Below the pieces are notes generated by a model that worked only from the letters and a program-made list of their open reading frames with translations, had not been told where the DNA came from and searched no databases. From a virus, in the IMG/VR virus record IMGVR_UViG_3300049927_000107, positions 1 to 25,893 of that record: a DNA stretch of 25,893 nt. One strand, 5' to 3'. Positions 6,552 to 13,664 of this stretch are shown in pieces. The first letter of the stretch is position 1, and each line of letters begins with the position of its first letter. Made by a program: the position numbers and the translations under genes.

Positions 6552-6965
6552 ATGAGAATCGCTGGCCTCCCGGTCGTTGATGCACCGAAGAAGCGCACGA
6601 TAACGATAACCGAAAGCGACGTTGAGAAAGGCAATACCAAGGACCCCGCGAAATGCGCGGCGGCGCAAGCTCTCTTGCGTGAGAAAGACTGCACCGAGGC
6701 GCGGGTTCATATTGGCCGCACCTATCTGAAGATTGGCAAGAAGTGGGTTCGCTATCATACGCCAGAATCGTTGCGCGGAGAGATCATTTCGTTTGATCGC
6801 GGTGCCATGTTTCAGCCGGGTGAATACACGCTGACACCAATGCAGCCGACCAAGAGAGCCACCGGAAAGGCGCAAGGCAGCCCCACACTGAAGAAGAAGG
6901 TTACAAACCCGCGCGCCAAGCCGCACGTCGTCTATGGGGTCCGGTCGCATGGGGCCAATCGATGA
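6552..6965 (+). CDS. Conserved phage hypothetical
   Basis: 137 aa. The N-terminal strand reads K-K-R-T-I-T-I-T-E-S-D, the core reads C-T-E-A-R-V-H-I-G-R-T-Y-L-K-I, then K-W-V-R-Y-H-T-P-E-S-L-R and F-D-R-G-A-M-F-Q-P-G-E-Y-T-L. This core is familiar from rhizobial prophages and always sits beside the coiled-coil gene upstream. The tail is basic. The start follows one base after the previous stop. Function unknown. Confidence 0.75.
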   Translation: MRIAGLPVVDAPKKRTITITESDVEKGNTKDPAKCAAAQALLREKDCTEARVHIGRTYLKIGKKWVRYHTPESLRGEIISFDRGAMFQPGEYTLTPMQPTKRATGKAQGSPTLKKKVTNPRAKPHVVYGVRSHGANR

Positions 6966-7612
6966 AGACATTGAACGTCTCGATCCTCGGCATCCCGATT
7001 CCGGAGCGCATGAAGCGCCTGCCGATCTCCAGCAAGGGTTTCCCTGTTCCGTGGTTTGTAGCCATGGTCAACGGCAACTGGGACTTTCGGGTCATCGGCC
7101 CCGGCAAGGTCGATGGCGCGGTTAAGCGAAAGTTGTGTTGGCTCTGCGGCCAGCCGCTCGGCCAGTACCAGGTGTTCGTCATCGGCCCGATGTGCACAGT
7201 CAACCGCGTCAGCGCCGAACCGCCGTCCCATCTCGAATGCGCCGACTATGCGGCGCGGGCCTGTCCGTTCCTGACCAAGCCGGCGATGCGGCGCAACGAG
7301 AAGGACATGCCGGGGCAAGCCAAAGAACCGGCCGGCACCATGATCAAGCGCAACCCTGGCGTTGCCGCCCTCTGGGTCACGAAGTCGTATAGCCCCTGGC
7401 GGGTCGGTAATGGCGTGCCGTTCCGGATCGGCGACCCGGAGCGGGTGCTCTGGTTTTCAGAGGGCCGGACCGCTACCCGCGAGGAGGTGATGGCGTCGAT
7501 CTCGTCCGGCCTGCCGCTTCTCGAAGCAGAGGCGATGAAGGAGGGGCCTGAAGCCATGGAGGAGTTGGCGCAATGCTTCGCAAGATCGCAATCATTATTA
7601 CCATCGGCATAG
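6962..7612 (+). CDS. Conserved phage protein with putative zinc site
   Basis: 216 aa, ATGA-coupled to the previous gene. Near residue 57 there is C-W-L-C-G-Q-P-L-G, near 75 G-P-M-C-T-V-N-R, then P-P-S-H-L-E-C-A-D-Y-A and A-C-P-F-L, giving four to six Cys and one His spaced like a zinc-binding module. The C-terminal half has W-V-T-K-S-Y-S-P-W and V-L-W-F-S-E-G-R-T-A-T. I recall this as a conserved unannotated rhizobial phage family. The 3' end overlaps the next gene by 40 nt. Confidence 0.75.
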   Translation: MKTLNVSILGIPIPERMKRLPISSKGFPVPWFVAMVNGNWDFRVIGPGKVDGAVKRKLCWLCGQPLGQYQVFVIGPMCTVNRVSAEPPSHLECADYAARACPFLTKPAMRRNEKDMPGQAKEPAGTMIKRNPGVAALWVTKSYSPWRVGNGVPFRIGDPERVLWFSEGRTATREEVMASISSGLPLLEAEAMKEGPEAMEELAQCFARSQSLLPSA

Positions 7613-8115
7613 CAATAATTGCGGGCGGGGTGTTTTGCGCGGCTGGGCTTTTAACCCTACTCGAACTCACATGCCGAGCGCACTCGGCGCCATCATGCAT
7701 GAGCAAGGCCGAAGCGCGTCACGCCTTCGAGACATCGCATATCTACTGGCATGGCGTAAGCCATTGCTGGGACGCGACATCTCCGCGTTCGCGTCACGTG
7801 ACGCGTCACGCACCGTCACGTGACGATATGCACGATCGTCACGCCGCGTCACGCGCCGTCACGCCGATTCCGGAGGTTGACCAGCGGAAATTGGTGCTTG
7901 CAGTCCCGGAGCCAGAGCCGGCGACACCTTGGTCCGCTCGCTGGCCCGACATTGTTCAAGTCGGGCCAGGACCGAAGCATGTTGCCGTGCACAAGCCTGA
8001 TCCGATGGTCACCCCGCGCGACGTCGTCGCCGTGGTCCTGGTCGTCTTCCTGTCGATCGCGCTGGCCGAGGTAATATTCGACCGCAGTCGGCGTCCAAAA
8101 TTAGACTCCCTTTAA
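7573..8115 (+). CDS. Membrane-anchored protein with internal CGTCACG repeats
   Basis: 180 aa, start at 7573 behind GGAGG. Residues 4-32 form an N-terminal transmembrane or signal-anchor helix (I-A-I-I-I-T-I-G-I-A-I-I-A-G). Next come C-M-S-K-A-E-A-R-H-A-F and H-I-Y-W-H-G-V-S-H-C-W-D-A, which I recall from other rhizobial exported proteins. The middle (residues 74-96) is encoded by a CGTCACG-repeat stretch and is Arg/His-rich. A second hydrophobic helix lies near 150-168 (V-V-A-V-V-L-V-V-F-L). The two cysteines around the YWHG motif suggest an exported domain. Function unknown. Confidence 0.65.
   Translation: MLRKIAIIITIGIAIIAGGVFCAAGLLTLLELTCRAHSAPSCMSKAEARHAFETSHIYWHGVSHCWDATSPRSRHVTRHAPSRDDMHDRHAASRAVTPIPEVDQRKLVLAVPEPEPATPWSARWPDIVQVGPGPKHVAVHKPDPMVTPRDVVAVVLVVFLSIALAEVIFDRSRRPKLDSL
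7792..7863. repeat. CGTCACG repeat cluster with palindromes, inside a gene
   Basis: CGTCACG begins at 7792, 7804, 7814, 7837, 7847 and 7857, with exact 10-bp spacing in 7804-7814 and 7837-7847-7857. The perfect 12-bp palindrome CGTCACGTGACG occurs at 7792-7803 and 7814-7825. The 10-bp step places the copies on one face of the helix. CGTCA fits the CNNCA pentamer of the large arrays, but the phase is not kept. Confidence 0.75.
8092..8107. promoter_or_regulatory. TGTC-N8-GACA-type dyad, site 2
   Basis: CGTCCAAAATTAGACT, 14 of 16 matches to the consensus. It overlaps the last codons of the upstream gene and precedes the start at 8139 by about 30 bp. TTAGAC followed 18 bp later by TATAAG could also be a -35/-10 pair, so the dyad may overlap a promoter. 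Confidence 0.6.
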
Positions 8116-8138
8116 CTCTCTCAATATAAGGCATTGCA

Positions 8139-8378
8139 GTGCGTACCCGAATCCGGCGACAAAAGGGGATTGCTGTTCCACTTGATCCGAACGACCCCCG
8201 AAATTTGAAGCACCCATTGCATCATGAGCAATGGCTCGAATTGGCAAGGGCGCTTGGTCGACAGGATGCTCGGGAACGGTTTGAGCGAGAGAGAGGGCAC
8301 GCCAGCCATGAAACCGAAGACAGCAGCACTCTACGCCAGGTTCAGCTCCGACCTGCAAAAGGACCGAAGCGTCGATGA
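8139..8378 (+). CDS. Small hypothetical upstream of the recombinase
   Basis: 79 aa from GTG 8139, with AAGG about 8 nt upstream. After a basic N-terminus it reads V-P-L-D-P-N-D-P-R-N-L-K-H-P, then H-H-E-Q-W-L-E-L-A-R-A-L-G-R, then a charged helix. The 'DPNDPRN...P.H.eQWLeLARALGR' block is a pattern I have seen upstream of rhizobial recombinases. It overlaps the recombinase start by about 70 nt. Function unknown. Confidence 0.55.
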   Translation: MRTRIRRQKGIAVPLDPNDPRNLKHPLHHEQWLELARALGRQDARERFERERGHASHETEDSSTLRQVQLRPAKGPKRR

Positions 8379-10023
8379 TCAATTCGCGGTTTGCGAAACC
8401 TATGCAGTGCGCGAGGGGTTCGTGGTCACGCACCGGTTTTCGGATCGGGCAAAATCCGGAGCAAGCCTATTCGGCCGAGACGGTGTCATTGATCTGATGC
8501 TTGCCGCTAAAGAGCGCAAGTTCGACGTCATCATCGTAGAGAATTTTGAGCGCCTATCGCGCGATACCGAGGATTTGGCCGGACTGTTCAAGCGAATGAA
8601 ATTCGCCGAGGTAGCGCTCTACTCGGTTGCTGATGGTGCCGCCGATAACATGAAGGTCAGCCTGCGCGGGTTGCTCGGTTCTGAATATCTCAAGACTCTC
8701 GCGTCACAGGTGAAGCGCGGACATAACGGTCGGGTACGCGCCGGTAAATTTCCGGGTGCGGTGACCTATGGATATGATCGCGTGCCCGGTAACCCTGGCG
8801 AACGTGTCATCAACCAAGAGCATGCCAAAATTATCCGGCGGATTTTCACCGAATACGCCTACGGTATCTCGCCGCGAGAGATCGCCGCCGGGCTTACCCG
8901 CGATGGCATACCGACGCCGACTGGCGGCACAAACTGGAATCACCAGACCTTCGTCGGTGGCGGCGAAAAGAACGGTCTGATCGGCAACCGGCTCTATATT
9001 GGCGAGATTGTGTGGAACAAGAACCATACCGTCAAGGACCCAGACACGGGTGCTGCGAGCATCCGGAGGACTCCGATTGAGCAGCGCATCGTTACCCCGG
9101 TGCCCCACCTGCGCATCATCGACCAGAAGCTATGGGATGCGGCGCAGGCGATCCGCGAAGGCCGCTCGGTGGCGAAGTTCGGGCCGGGCGGGATGAAGGC
9201 GCGCGCCGTCGTCGCGCGCGATCAGCACCTGCTTTCTGGGCTGCTGCGCTGCGGTCAATGCATGGGCAAGATGATCATCACCAACAAGGCGCGAGGGTCG
9301 CAATTCGTCACCTGCGCAGCGGCGCACATGCGATCGGCTTGTCATCACCGCAAAAGCTACAATATTGATCGTCTGAAAGAGGACGTTCTCGACGATATGC
9401 GTGATAGCCTGCCTGATCTCGAATTCATCAAGGAGCGGGCAAAAACAGCGGCGCTCGAATATGCACGAATCCAGAAAGAGTCCAGCAATGAGCGACTGGC
9501 CGTCGAAAAGCAATACAACAAGGTCATCGTCCAGAGAGACCGGATCGTGCTTGCGATCTCCGACAGCGACGATTCAGTGCCCGCTCTGATGGATGCGCTC
9601 AAGGCCAAGGAAACCGAACGACTTGGACTCGAAGAGCGCCTGCGTCATGTCAATGCGGCAACCAATGTCATCACGCTGCACCCAGACGTCGTCACCAACT
9701 ATCGACAGACAGTCGAGAGCATGCATCACGCGCTGATGATCGATCCGGACAAGTCAGAGAACCGCGTTGCATTCCGCACGCTGGTCGATCATGTCGTTGT
9801 CTGGCCTACGGCCTACCGTGCGCCTTACAGGTTCAGCACCTATGGCAGGCTCTCGGCAATCATGGGCATCCGTCTCTTCCCGACAACGCGTTCCAATGAA
9901 GAAATCCTTGCAGAAGAAGGGATTACCCGCCCCGATATCGGCAACCAAGGTTTCTCCGGTTTGGCGCTATCGCAGCAACGAAATGGGCTGATCTTATTGG
10001 GCCGCTGGCGTGCCGCAGCCTAG
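8308..10023 (+). CDS. Large serine recombinase (integrase/resolvase family)
   Basis: 571 aa from ATG 8308. The in-frame ATG at 8224 is rejected because its extra 28 residues overlap the upstream gene and match nothing. N-terminal resolvase domain: A-L-Y-A-R-F-S-S-D-L-Q, with Ser13 of Y-x-R-x-S the catalytic nucleophile; then V-D-D-Q, and E-N-F-E-R-L-S-R-D near 85. The Recombinase domain spans about 150-280 (P-Y/G-Y-D-R-V-P-G, R-R-I-F-T-E-Y, G-N-R-L-Y-I-G-E-I-V-W-N-K). A zinc ribbon near 315-350 has L-R-C-G-Q-C-M-G and C-A-A-A-H...C-H-H-R. A coiled coil near 380-450 follows. This architecture belongs to phage integrases and transposon-type large serine recombinases. No directionality factor or att site can be assigned by eye. 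Confidence 0.9.
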   Translation: MKPKTAALYARFSSDLQKDRSVDDQFAVCETYAVREGFVVTHRFSDRAKSGASLFGRDGVIDLMLAAKERKFDVIIVENFERLSRDTEDLAGLFKRMKFAEVALYSVADGAADNMKVSLRGLLGSEYLKTLASQVKRGHNGRVRAGKFPGAVTYGYDRVPGNPGERVINQEHAKIIRRIFTEYAYGISPREIAAGLTRDGIPTPTGGTNWNHQTFVGGGEKNGLIGNRLYIGEIVWNKNHTVKDPDTGAASIRRTPIEQRIVTPVPHLRIIDQKLWDAAQAIREGRSVAKFGPGGMKARAVVARDQHLLSGLLRCGQCMGKMIITNKARGSQFVTCAAAHMRSACHHRKSYNIDRLKEDVLDDMRDSLPDLEFIKERAKTAALEYARIQKESSNERLAVEKQYNKVIVQRDRIVLAISDSDDSVPALMDALKAKETERLGLEERLRHVNAATNVITLHPDVVTNYRQTVESMHHALMIDPDKSENRVAFRTLVDHVVVWPTAYRAPYRFSTYGRLSAIMGIRLFPTTRSNEEILAEEGITRPDIGNQGFSGLALSQQRNGLILLGRWRAAA

Positions 10024-10027
10024 TACC

Positions 10028-10043
10028 TATCTAAATTTAGACT
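10028..10043. promoter_or_regulatory. TGTC-N8-GACA-type dyad, site 3
   Basis: TATCTAAATTTAGACT, close to a perfect inverted repeat (TCTAAATTTAGA). It starts 5 nt after the recombinase stop and lies 50 bp before the XRE gene start. Confidence 0.55.
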
Positions 10044-10092
10044 TGCATCCTCACCGAGCGCCAACCTCTCGTGTGTATACAAGTTGTCCCGC

Positions 10093-10356
10093 ATGCAGCA
10101 AAATTCAGCATTCACCAACCCAAAGAGGAACAAATTGGCACCCCGGCGACACATCGGAAAAGTTCTCAAGGCCGCTCGCATCAGGAAAAAATTAAAGGCC
10201 GAGGACGTTGGCAAGCGGTGCAACGTCTCGCGAAGTCGCGTCTATCAATGGGAAAAGGATCGCTACGTTTCCGAGAAAAACATCCACGTCCTTGCGAAAG
10301 CCCTCGGAATTCCCGTCAAAATCCTTGAGCGCGAGAATATAAAAAAAGCCGACTGA
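10093..10356 (+). CDS. XRE-family HTH regulator
   Basis: 87 aa from ATG 10093; a TTG three codons upstream is also possible. Residues about 18-78 form a classical Cro/CI HTH: R-R-H-I-G-K-V-L-K-A-A-R-I-R-K-K-L-K-A-E-D-V-G, with recognition helix V-S-R-S-R-V-Y-Q-W-E-K-D, and L-A-K-A-L-G-I-P-V-K-I-L at the end. Very lysine-rich. It stands alone between two dyad sites (3 and 4) and is therefore one candidate for a protein that binds those sites. Confidence 0.8.
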   Translation: MQQNSAFTNPKRNKLAPRRHIGKVLKAARIRKKLKAEDVGKRCNVSRSRVYQWEKDRYVSEKNIHVLAKALGIPVKILERENIKKAD

Positions 10357-10371
10357 GTCCTATTTTGGACA
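10356..10371. promoter_or_regulatory. TGTC-N8-GACA-type dyad, site 4
   Basis: AGTCCTATTTTGGACA, reverse complement TGTCCAAAATAGGACT. It begins on the last base of the XRE stop codon and is 37 bp ahead of the next start. Confidence 0.6.
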
Positions 10372-10407
10372 AGCATTCTCCGGCGGCTGGGGATACGATC
10401 CCCGGCC

Positions 10408-10656
10408 ATGGCCGATGACGATAAAAATCAAATGACCGAACACCTGACACGGAGAAATCCGGAGATGGAAAAGTACGTGGAGATTCAGCCCGTCGTCATG
10501 GAGGACTGTCCCGATGCGCATAGGGTGTATCTCAAGGTCACCAACCAAAGGTTTCAGGTGACGCCATATGGCTGCGAAACCAGGGAAGAGGCCGAATGGG
10601 TGCGCGACATGCTTTGCATCGCCCTGGCTAAAATCGTTGCCGATTCAAGAGTCTAA
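10408..10656 (+). CDS. Small hypothetical protein
   Basis: 82 aa. An acidic, polar N-terminus is followed by a beta-rich core: V-E-I-Q-P-V-V-M-E-D-C-P, V-Y-L-K-V-T-N-Q-R-F-Q-V-T-P-Y-G, then a helix R-E-E-A-E-W-V-R-D-M-L-C-I-A-L-A-K-I. No family recognised and no membrane segment. It is a single-gene unit bracketed by dyad sites 4 and 5, the second of which overlaps its stop codon. Confidence 0.6.
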   Translation: MADDDKNQMTEHLTRRNPEMEKYVEIQPVVMEDCPDAHRVYLKVTNQRFQVTPYGCETREEAEWVRDMLCIALAKIVADSRV

Positions 10657-10665
10657 TTTTGTACA
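10650..10665. promoter_or_regulatory. TGTC-N8-GACA-type dyad, site 5
   Basis: AGTCTAATTTTGTACA, reverse complement TGTACAAAATTAGACT. It overlaps the stop of the upstream gene and is 100 bp before the start at 10765. Confidence 0.55.
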
Positions 10666-10764
10666 CCACGAAACCAAATTTAGTTTCACGCCCAATTGAC
10701 AGCAGTATTTTGCGGATGGATGTTTCACAGCGTTGCTATCACCCAAAAGACGGAGGAGCCCGCT

Positions 10765-11181
10765 ATGAATAAGCAGTTGTCGGCCGACGAAGTTGCCAAC
10801 CTGTCGATGCCGATCCCGATCGTCGAGCCGATGACCCGGCAAGCAAAGCTGCAGCGCTTGGCTGACATTGCCAGGACAAGTTACCCGACCAGGATATATC
10901 ACCAGCTCGAACATTATCCCGACGAAGCGTATGACCAGATGGGCACCACAGGCTCGGTGTTCCATCTTGCGAAGAATGATCCTGACCTGCGCGCCGCCGG
11001 TTATGTCGGGGAAACGCTCGGCGATGCAAAGCGGTTCTTCGAATTGAGCCGCGATGACCTGCATGCGTTCTCATGCGACTGCGGCGGTGAAGTCACCAAC
11101 CAGGACATGGCGGATCGAATCGAGAAGATCGCTGGCCGCGTTCCGCAGATCGTGGTCGACTCGAAATCTTGGACTGGCTGA
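10765..11181 (+). CDS. Hypothetical soluble protein
   Basis: 138 aa from ATG 10765, chosen for the strong GGAGGAG 7 nt upstream. It begins M-N-K-Q-L-S-A-D-E-V-A-N-L-S; the middle has K-L-Q-R-L-A-D-I-A-R-T and Y-H-Q-L-E-H-Y-P-D-E-A-Y; a later segment reads S-V-F-H-L-A-K-N-D-P-D-L-R-A-A-G. It has two cysteines (F-S-C-D-C-G-G). Not recognised. Faces the Crp/Fnr gene tail to tail. Confidence 0.65.
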   Translation: MNKQLSADEVANLSMPIPIVEPMTRQAKLQRLADIARTSYPTRIYHQLEHYPDEAYDQMGTTGSVFHLAKNDPDLRAAGYVGETLGDAKRFFELSRDDLHAFSCDCGGEVTNQDMADRIEKIAGRVPQIVVDSKSWTG

Positions 11182-11192
11182 ATTCGCCGAAA

Positions 11193-11250
11193 CGAGAGGC
11201 TGTGCAGGAGGCTATGCCCAGCCCTGTAGCTCTGACCTGCAGGTCTCTCG
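11193..11250. terminator. Bidirectional hairpin between convergent genes
   Basis: CGAGAG (11193) and GCAGG (11204) pair with CCTGC (11236) and CTCTCG (11245), enclosing a loop that itself can fold. It sits between converging genes and may act as a factor-assisted terminator for both. No T-run follows, so it is not a classical intrinsic terminator. Confidence 0.35.
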
Positions 11251-11292
11251 GGGAGGGGGTCGTCGACGAGCGGCAACGTCGGCGGCCCTTTT

Positions 11293-11973
11293 CTATTGTG
11301 TGTCTTCCTGCCTCTCATGCAGCACGGCATTGAGCAGCGCGGTGTTTACCTCGATCTCGCCATTGTACTTGATCATGCCGAGCTTCCGAAACTTGTTCAT
11401 GAAGTGATTGACGTATTGTCGTGTGGTGCCGATCATTTCGGCCAGCATCTCCTGGGAGATATGGCTCGGGATCACGCGCTTGTTGTCCGCGCCTGAATTT
11501 GCCAGCAGTAGCAACAGCCGCGCCAGCCGCTTTTCCCTCGAATTGAAAAGCTGGTCCATCAGGTCGGCTTCGATGCGGCGATTGCGATGCGACATGTAGT
11601 CAATAAACAATTGCAAGAAAGTCGGTTCGCGCATCAGGAATTCCATCATCGTGTCTCTCGTGATTGTTGTGATCACGCTGGGCATCAGGGCAACCGTCGT
11701 TGTCAGCCTGGTGTGTGTGCCGCCTTCCAAAGTGGTCTCGCCGAAAAACTGGCCTGGGTCCAAGATGCCGACGACGACTTCCTTGCCGGCCACGGCCTCT
11801 TTGCCCTGATCGGAAGTAACAGTGACCTTGACTCGGCCGGTTTGCAGATAGTGCACCATGGTCGCAGGCTCGCCCTGCTTGTAGATGATCTCGCCGGTCT
11901 TGAATTTTGTGATGGTTTTGCCTTCCCCGGGCCTCGACAGAAATGCCCTCGGATCGAACCGCGTATCGCGCAC
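11293..11973 (-). CDS. Crp/Fnr-family transcription regulator, 5' end apparently frameshifted
   Basis: 226 aa if started at GTG 11973; the frame stays open up to 12168. Cyclic-nucleotide-type beta barrel: F-K-T-G-E-I-I-Y-K-Q-G-E-P-A, L-Q-T-G-R-V-K-V, V-V-V-G-I-L-D-P-G-Q-F-F-G-E. Dimerisation helix: L-M-D-Q-L-F-N-S-R-E-K-R-L-A-R-L-L-L-L-L. C-terminal HTH: S-Q-E-M-L-A-E-M-I-G-T-T-R-Q-Y-V-N-H-F-M-N-K. The recognition helix aligned with E. coli CRP R-E-T-V-G-R is R-Q-Y-V-N-H, so the CRP Glu181 position is Gln. This is a Bradyrhizobium-type subfamily. The strong GGGAGGAAGG and ATG at 12029 are one base out of frame: adding one base near codon 3 would give M-A-G-S-E-S-N-G-F. Possible pseudogenisation, sequence error or downstream start. 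Confidence 0.85.
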   Translation of the reverse strand: MRDTRFDPRAFLSRPGEGKTITKFKTGEIIYKQGEPATMVHYLQTGRVKVTVTSDQGKEAVAGKEVVVGILDPGQFFGETTLEGGTHTRLTTTVALMPSVITTITRDTMMEFLMREPTFLQLFIDYMSHRNRRIEADLMDQLFNSREKRLARLLLLLANSGADNKRVIPSHISQEMLAEMIGTTRQYVNHFMNKFRKLGMIKYNGEIEVNTALLNAVLHERQEDTQ

Positions 11974-12087
11974 TGGTCGTACTCGCTTTTCATGGATAGT
12001 GGAAAATCCATTGCTTTCGCTCCCGCCATGACGTTCACCCTTCCTCCCGTTTGGGGTGAAAAAATCTTGCGCGTATCGGCTCAGGTT

Positions 12088-12093
12088 ATTATA
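12088..12093 (-). promoter_or_regulatory. Extended -10 promoter for the Crp/Fnr gene
   Basis: Minus strand TGCTATAAT is a perfect extended -10; the -35 is weak. Transcription would start near 12081, downstream of the dyad at 12152-12167 and upstream of the Shine-Dalgarno at about 12036-12045. This excludes the GTG at 12168 as a practical start codon. Confidence 0.55.
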
Positions 12094-12131
12094 GCAGAGC
12101 TTGCAAATGTCGCAGAAACGCTCTAGCAGTT

Positions 12132-12167
12132 TGGACACATTAAAGTCCAGATGTCCAAAATTAGACA
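12132..12167. promoter_or_regulatory. TGTC-N8-GACA dyad, site 6, plus adjacent inverted repeat
   Basis: TGTCCAAAATTAGACA at 12152-12167 is the exact consensus. Next to it, TGGAC at 12132-12136 and GTCCA at 12145-12149 form an 18-bp inverted repeat of opposite polarity. The pair occupies the divergent space between the Crp/Fnr gene and the operon beginning at 12210, the expected position for autoregulation and divergent control. Confidence 0.7.
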
Positions 12168-12209
12168 CGAGATGTAACCTTACCGCTTAAGCTTTTAACG
12201 GGGCAGACG

Positions 12210-12635
12210 ATGGTCTACAGGAAAATATACCGCGCGATTCTGATCGATCCGAAAGCCCGAATCGTAAGGCCTGTCGAATACGACGGAGGCTATGATACCA
12301 CTCGCAATCTGGTTGCTGCGGCCGGGACAGACCATTTCCGGCTCGCCGATCATGACGAGAGCTGGGATTATGGCTGGTGCGACGACGAGGGCTTGACCCG
12401 AGGGCAGCCGATCGAGGCTTTCCTTTTCAGCATTCGATCGGACCCAATCGGCGGCCTTTGCTTGATCACGGGAGTCCAAAAGGAGACAGGTGACAATTGC
12501 GACGCCAAGTTCGATATCGAGATATTGCGCCGCGAGATAACCTGGCTCGGCACGATTGTCCCCGAGGTAACCTGGGATGAACCCAGTCCCGGCCACCACA
12601 AGGCCATCGTCACCTATTCGCGGGTGCGCGCATGA
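12210..12635 (+). CDS. Phage-type hypothetical protein
   Basis: 141 aa. It begins Y-R-K-I-Y-R-A-I-L-I-D-P-K-A-R, with V-E-Y-D-G-G-Y-D-T-T-R-N-L after; the middle reads D-Y-G-W-C-D-D-E-G-L-T-R-G-Q-P and F-S-I-R-S-D-P-I-G-G-L-C-L-I-T-G. The pattern 'ilIDp..r.v..v...' with a GxxL..GP-like strand resembles small phage proteins of the DUF3846 type, but the match is only suggestive. First gene of the 12210-16623 operon and directly downstream of dyad site 6; ATGA coupling to the next gene. Confidence 0.65.
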   Translation: MVYRKIYRAILIDPKARIVRPVEYDGGYDTTRNLVAAAGTDHFRLADHDESWDYGWCDDEGLTRGQPIEAFLFSIRSDPIGGLCLITGVQKETGDNCDAKFDIEILRREITWLGTIVPEVTWDEPSPGHHKAIVTYSRVRA

Positions 12636-12907
12636 GCTTGGAGGAGGGGGACGACATACTGATCACCTGCGATGGCCAGACCATCGCAGGGAAGTTAACC
12701 ATGATCTCCAAGGACGGCGTGTCGGCGCTGCTGTCATTCGGCAAGGAGATTTTCGCCGGCCATGTCGGCGGGATACCGGTGCAGCGGTACGATCTAGCGC
12801 GCGGCGTCTATCGATCGATCATCGACGGCACCGCCGTCACCTTCCAGAAGAAACCCGAGGCGGCTTCGCCGCCGCCACCCGCAAGGCCGCGCAAACGCTC
12901 GGTCTGA
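12632..12907 (+). CDS. Small hypothetical, beta-barrel-like
   Basis: 91 aa. Beta-rich N-terminus: G-D-D-I-L-I-T-C-D-G-Q-T-I-A-G-K-L-T-M-I-S, then V-S-A-L-L-S-F-G-K, resembling an SH3/Sm-like small barrel. The tail is proline/arginine-rich (S-P-P-P-P-A-R-P-R-K-R). ATGA overlap with the preceding gene. Function unknown. Confidence 0.6.
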   Translation: MSLEEGDDILITCDGQTIAGKLTMISKDGVSALLSFGKEIFAGHVGGIPVQRYDLARGVYRSIIDGTAVTFQKKPEAASPPPPARPRKRSV

Positions 12908-12929
12908 TCTCAACGCCATTGGAGGAGTT

Positions 12930-13664
12930 ATGGCAAAACAACCACCAGAAATACGGGATAGATTTCGAATTTATGTCGAGACGACCATGGAGCAGATGGG
13001 CTCTGTAGTTGCGACACTCACCAAAATGGGGGTCGAAAATATCGGCCATGAGCTGATCACCGACGTCAAGGCCTGGGGCCGCAAGGAGCACGACACCACG
13101 GCGGCAGAGGCCATCGCTGAATACGTCCAGGAACATCCGACGTTCCATATCAGCGAACTCGTTGCTCATTTCAAACAAGCTGGTCGGTCGCGTGGTGCGG
13201 TCGATGCTGCTGTGAGGAACATGGTCGCCAAAAACCTGCTGACTAAACTTGGTGACGGCAACTATCAAAGCGCCGACGTCAAGGCGATAGCGCCGCCAAA
13301 GGCGGCGGCGCCAGTAGCGACAAAGAAAGCGCGGCCAGCCAACAAGGTCCCGCATTACGACATCAGCAACAAGGATTTGATCTGGCGGCACATCAAGAAC
13401 CGCGTGCGGTTCAAGCTCGCCGATCTGCGGGTTTTATTCCGCGCCAACAATCGCCCGGATAAATCCGTCAGCCCGCTGATGACCAAGATGGTCGGTGAGA
13501 AGCTGATCAGGCTGGTAGGCCCTGGCGAGTACTTGGTCATGAAAAAAGTAATCAAGGCAACCGCGAAGAAGAAATTCGCGGTGAAACGCGGCAAACATCA
13601 ATCGCCGATCGAGCCACCTGCGGGGGATGGATCGGCAACATCGGGGATGACGATCAATGGCTAA
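12930..13664 (+). CDS. Protein with two winged-helix-like domains
   Basis: 244 aa, with GGAGGAG upstream of ATG 12930. Two similar halves: residues about 55-112 (A-I-A-E-Y-V-Q-E-H-P-T-F-H-I-S-E-L, then L-L-T-K-L-G-D-G-N-Y) and about 147-205 (D-L-I-W-R-H-I-K-N-R-V-R-F-K-L-A-D-L, then L-I-R-L-V-G-P-G-E-Y). Each ends in the same 'L....G.G.Y' wing, so this looks like an internal duplication. An Ala/Lys/Pro linker joins them and the tail is basic. Likely DNA-binding. Confidence 0.7.
   Translation: MAKQPPEIRDRFRIYVETTMEQMGSVVATLTKMGVENIGHELITDVKAWGRKEHDTTAAEAIAEYVQEHPTFHISELVAHFKQAGRSRGAVDAAVRNMVAKNLLTKLGDGNYQSADVKAIAPPKAAAPVATKKARPANKVPHYDISNKDLIWRHIKNRVRFKLADLRVLFRANNRPDKSVSPLMTKMVGEKLIRLVGPGEYLVMKKVIKATAKKKFAVKRGKHQSPIEPPAGDGSATSGMTING

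Noticed and set aside
8224-8307. Upstream ATG of the large serine recombinase
   Set aside because: The 28 extra residues are a shadow of the 8139 gene; the catalytic domain begins normally at ATG 8308.
12974-13391. Long minus-strand frames opposite the two-winged-helix gene
   Set aside because: Shadow frames of the coupled rightward operon; no ribosome binding sites.
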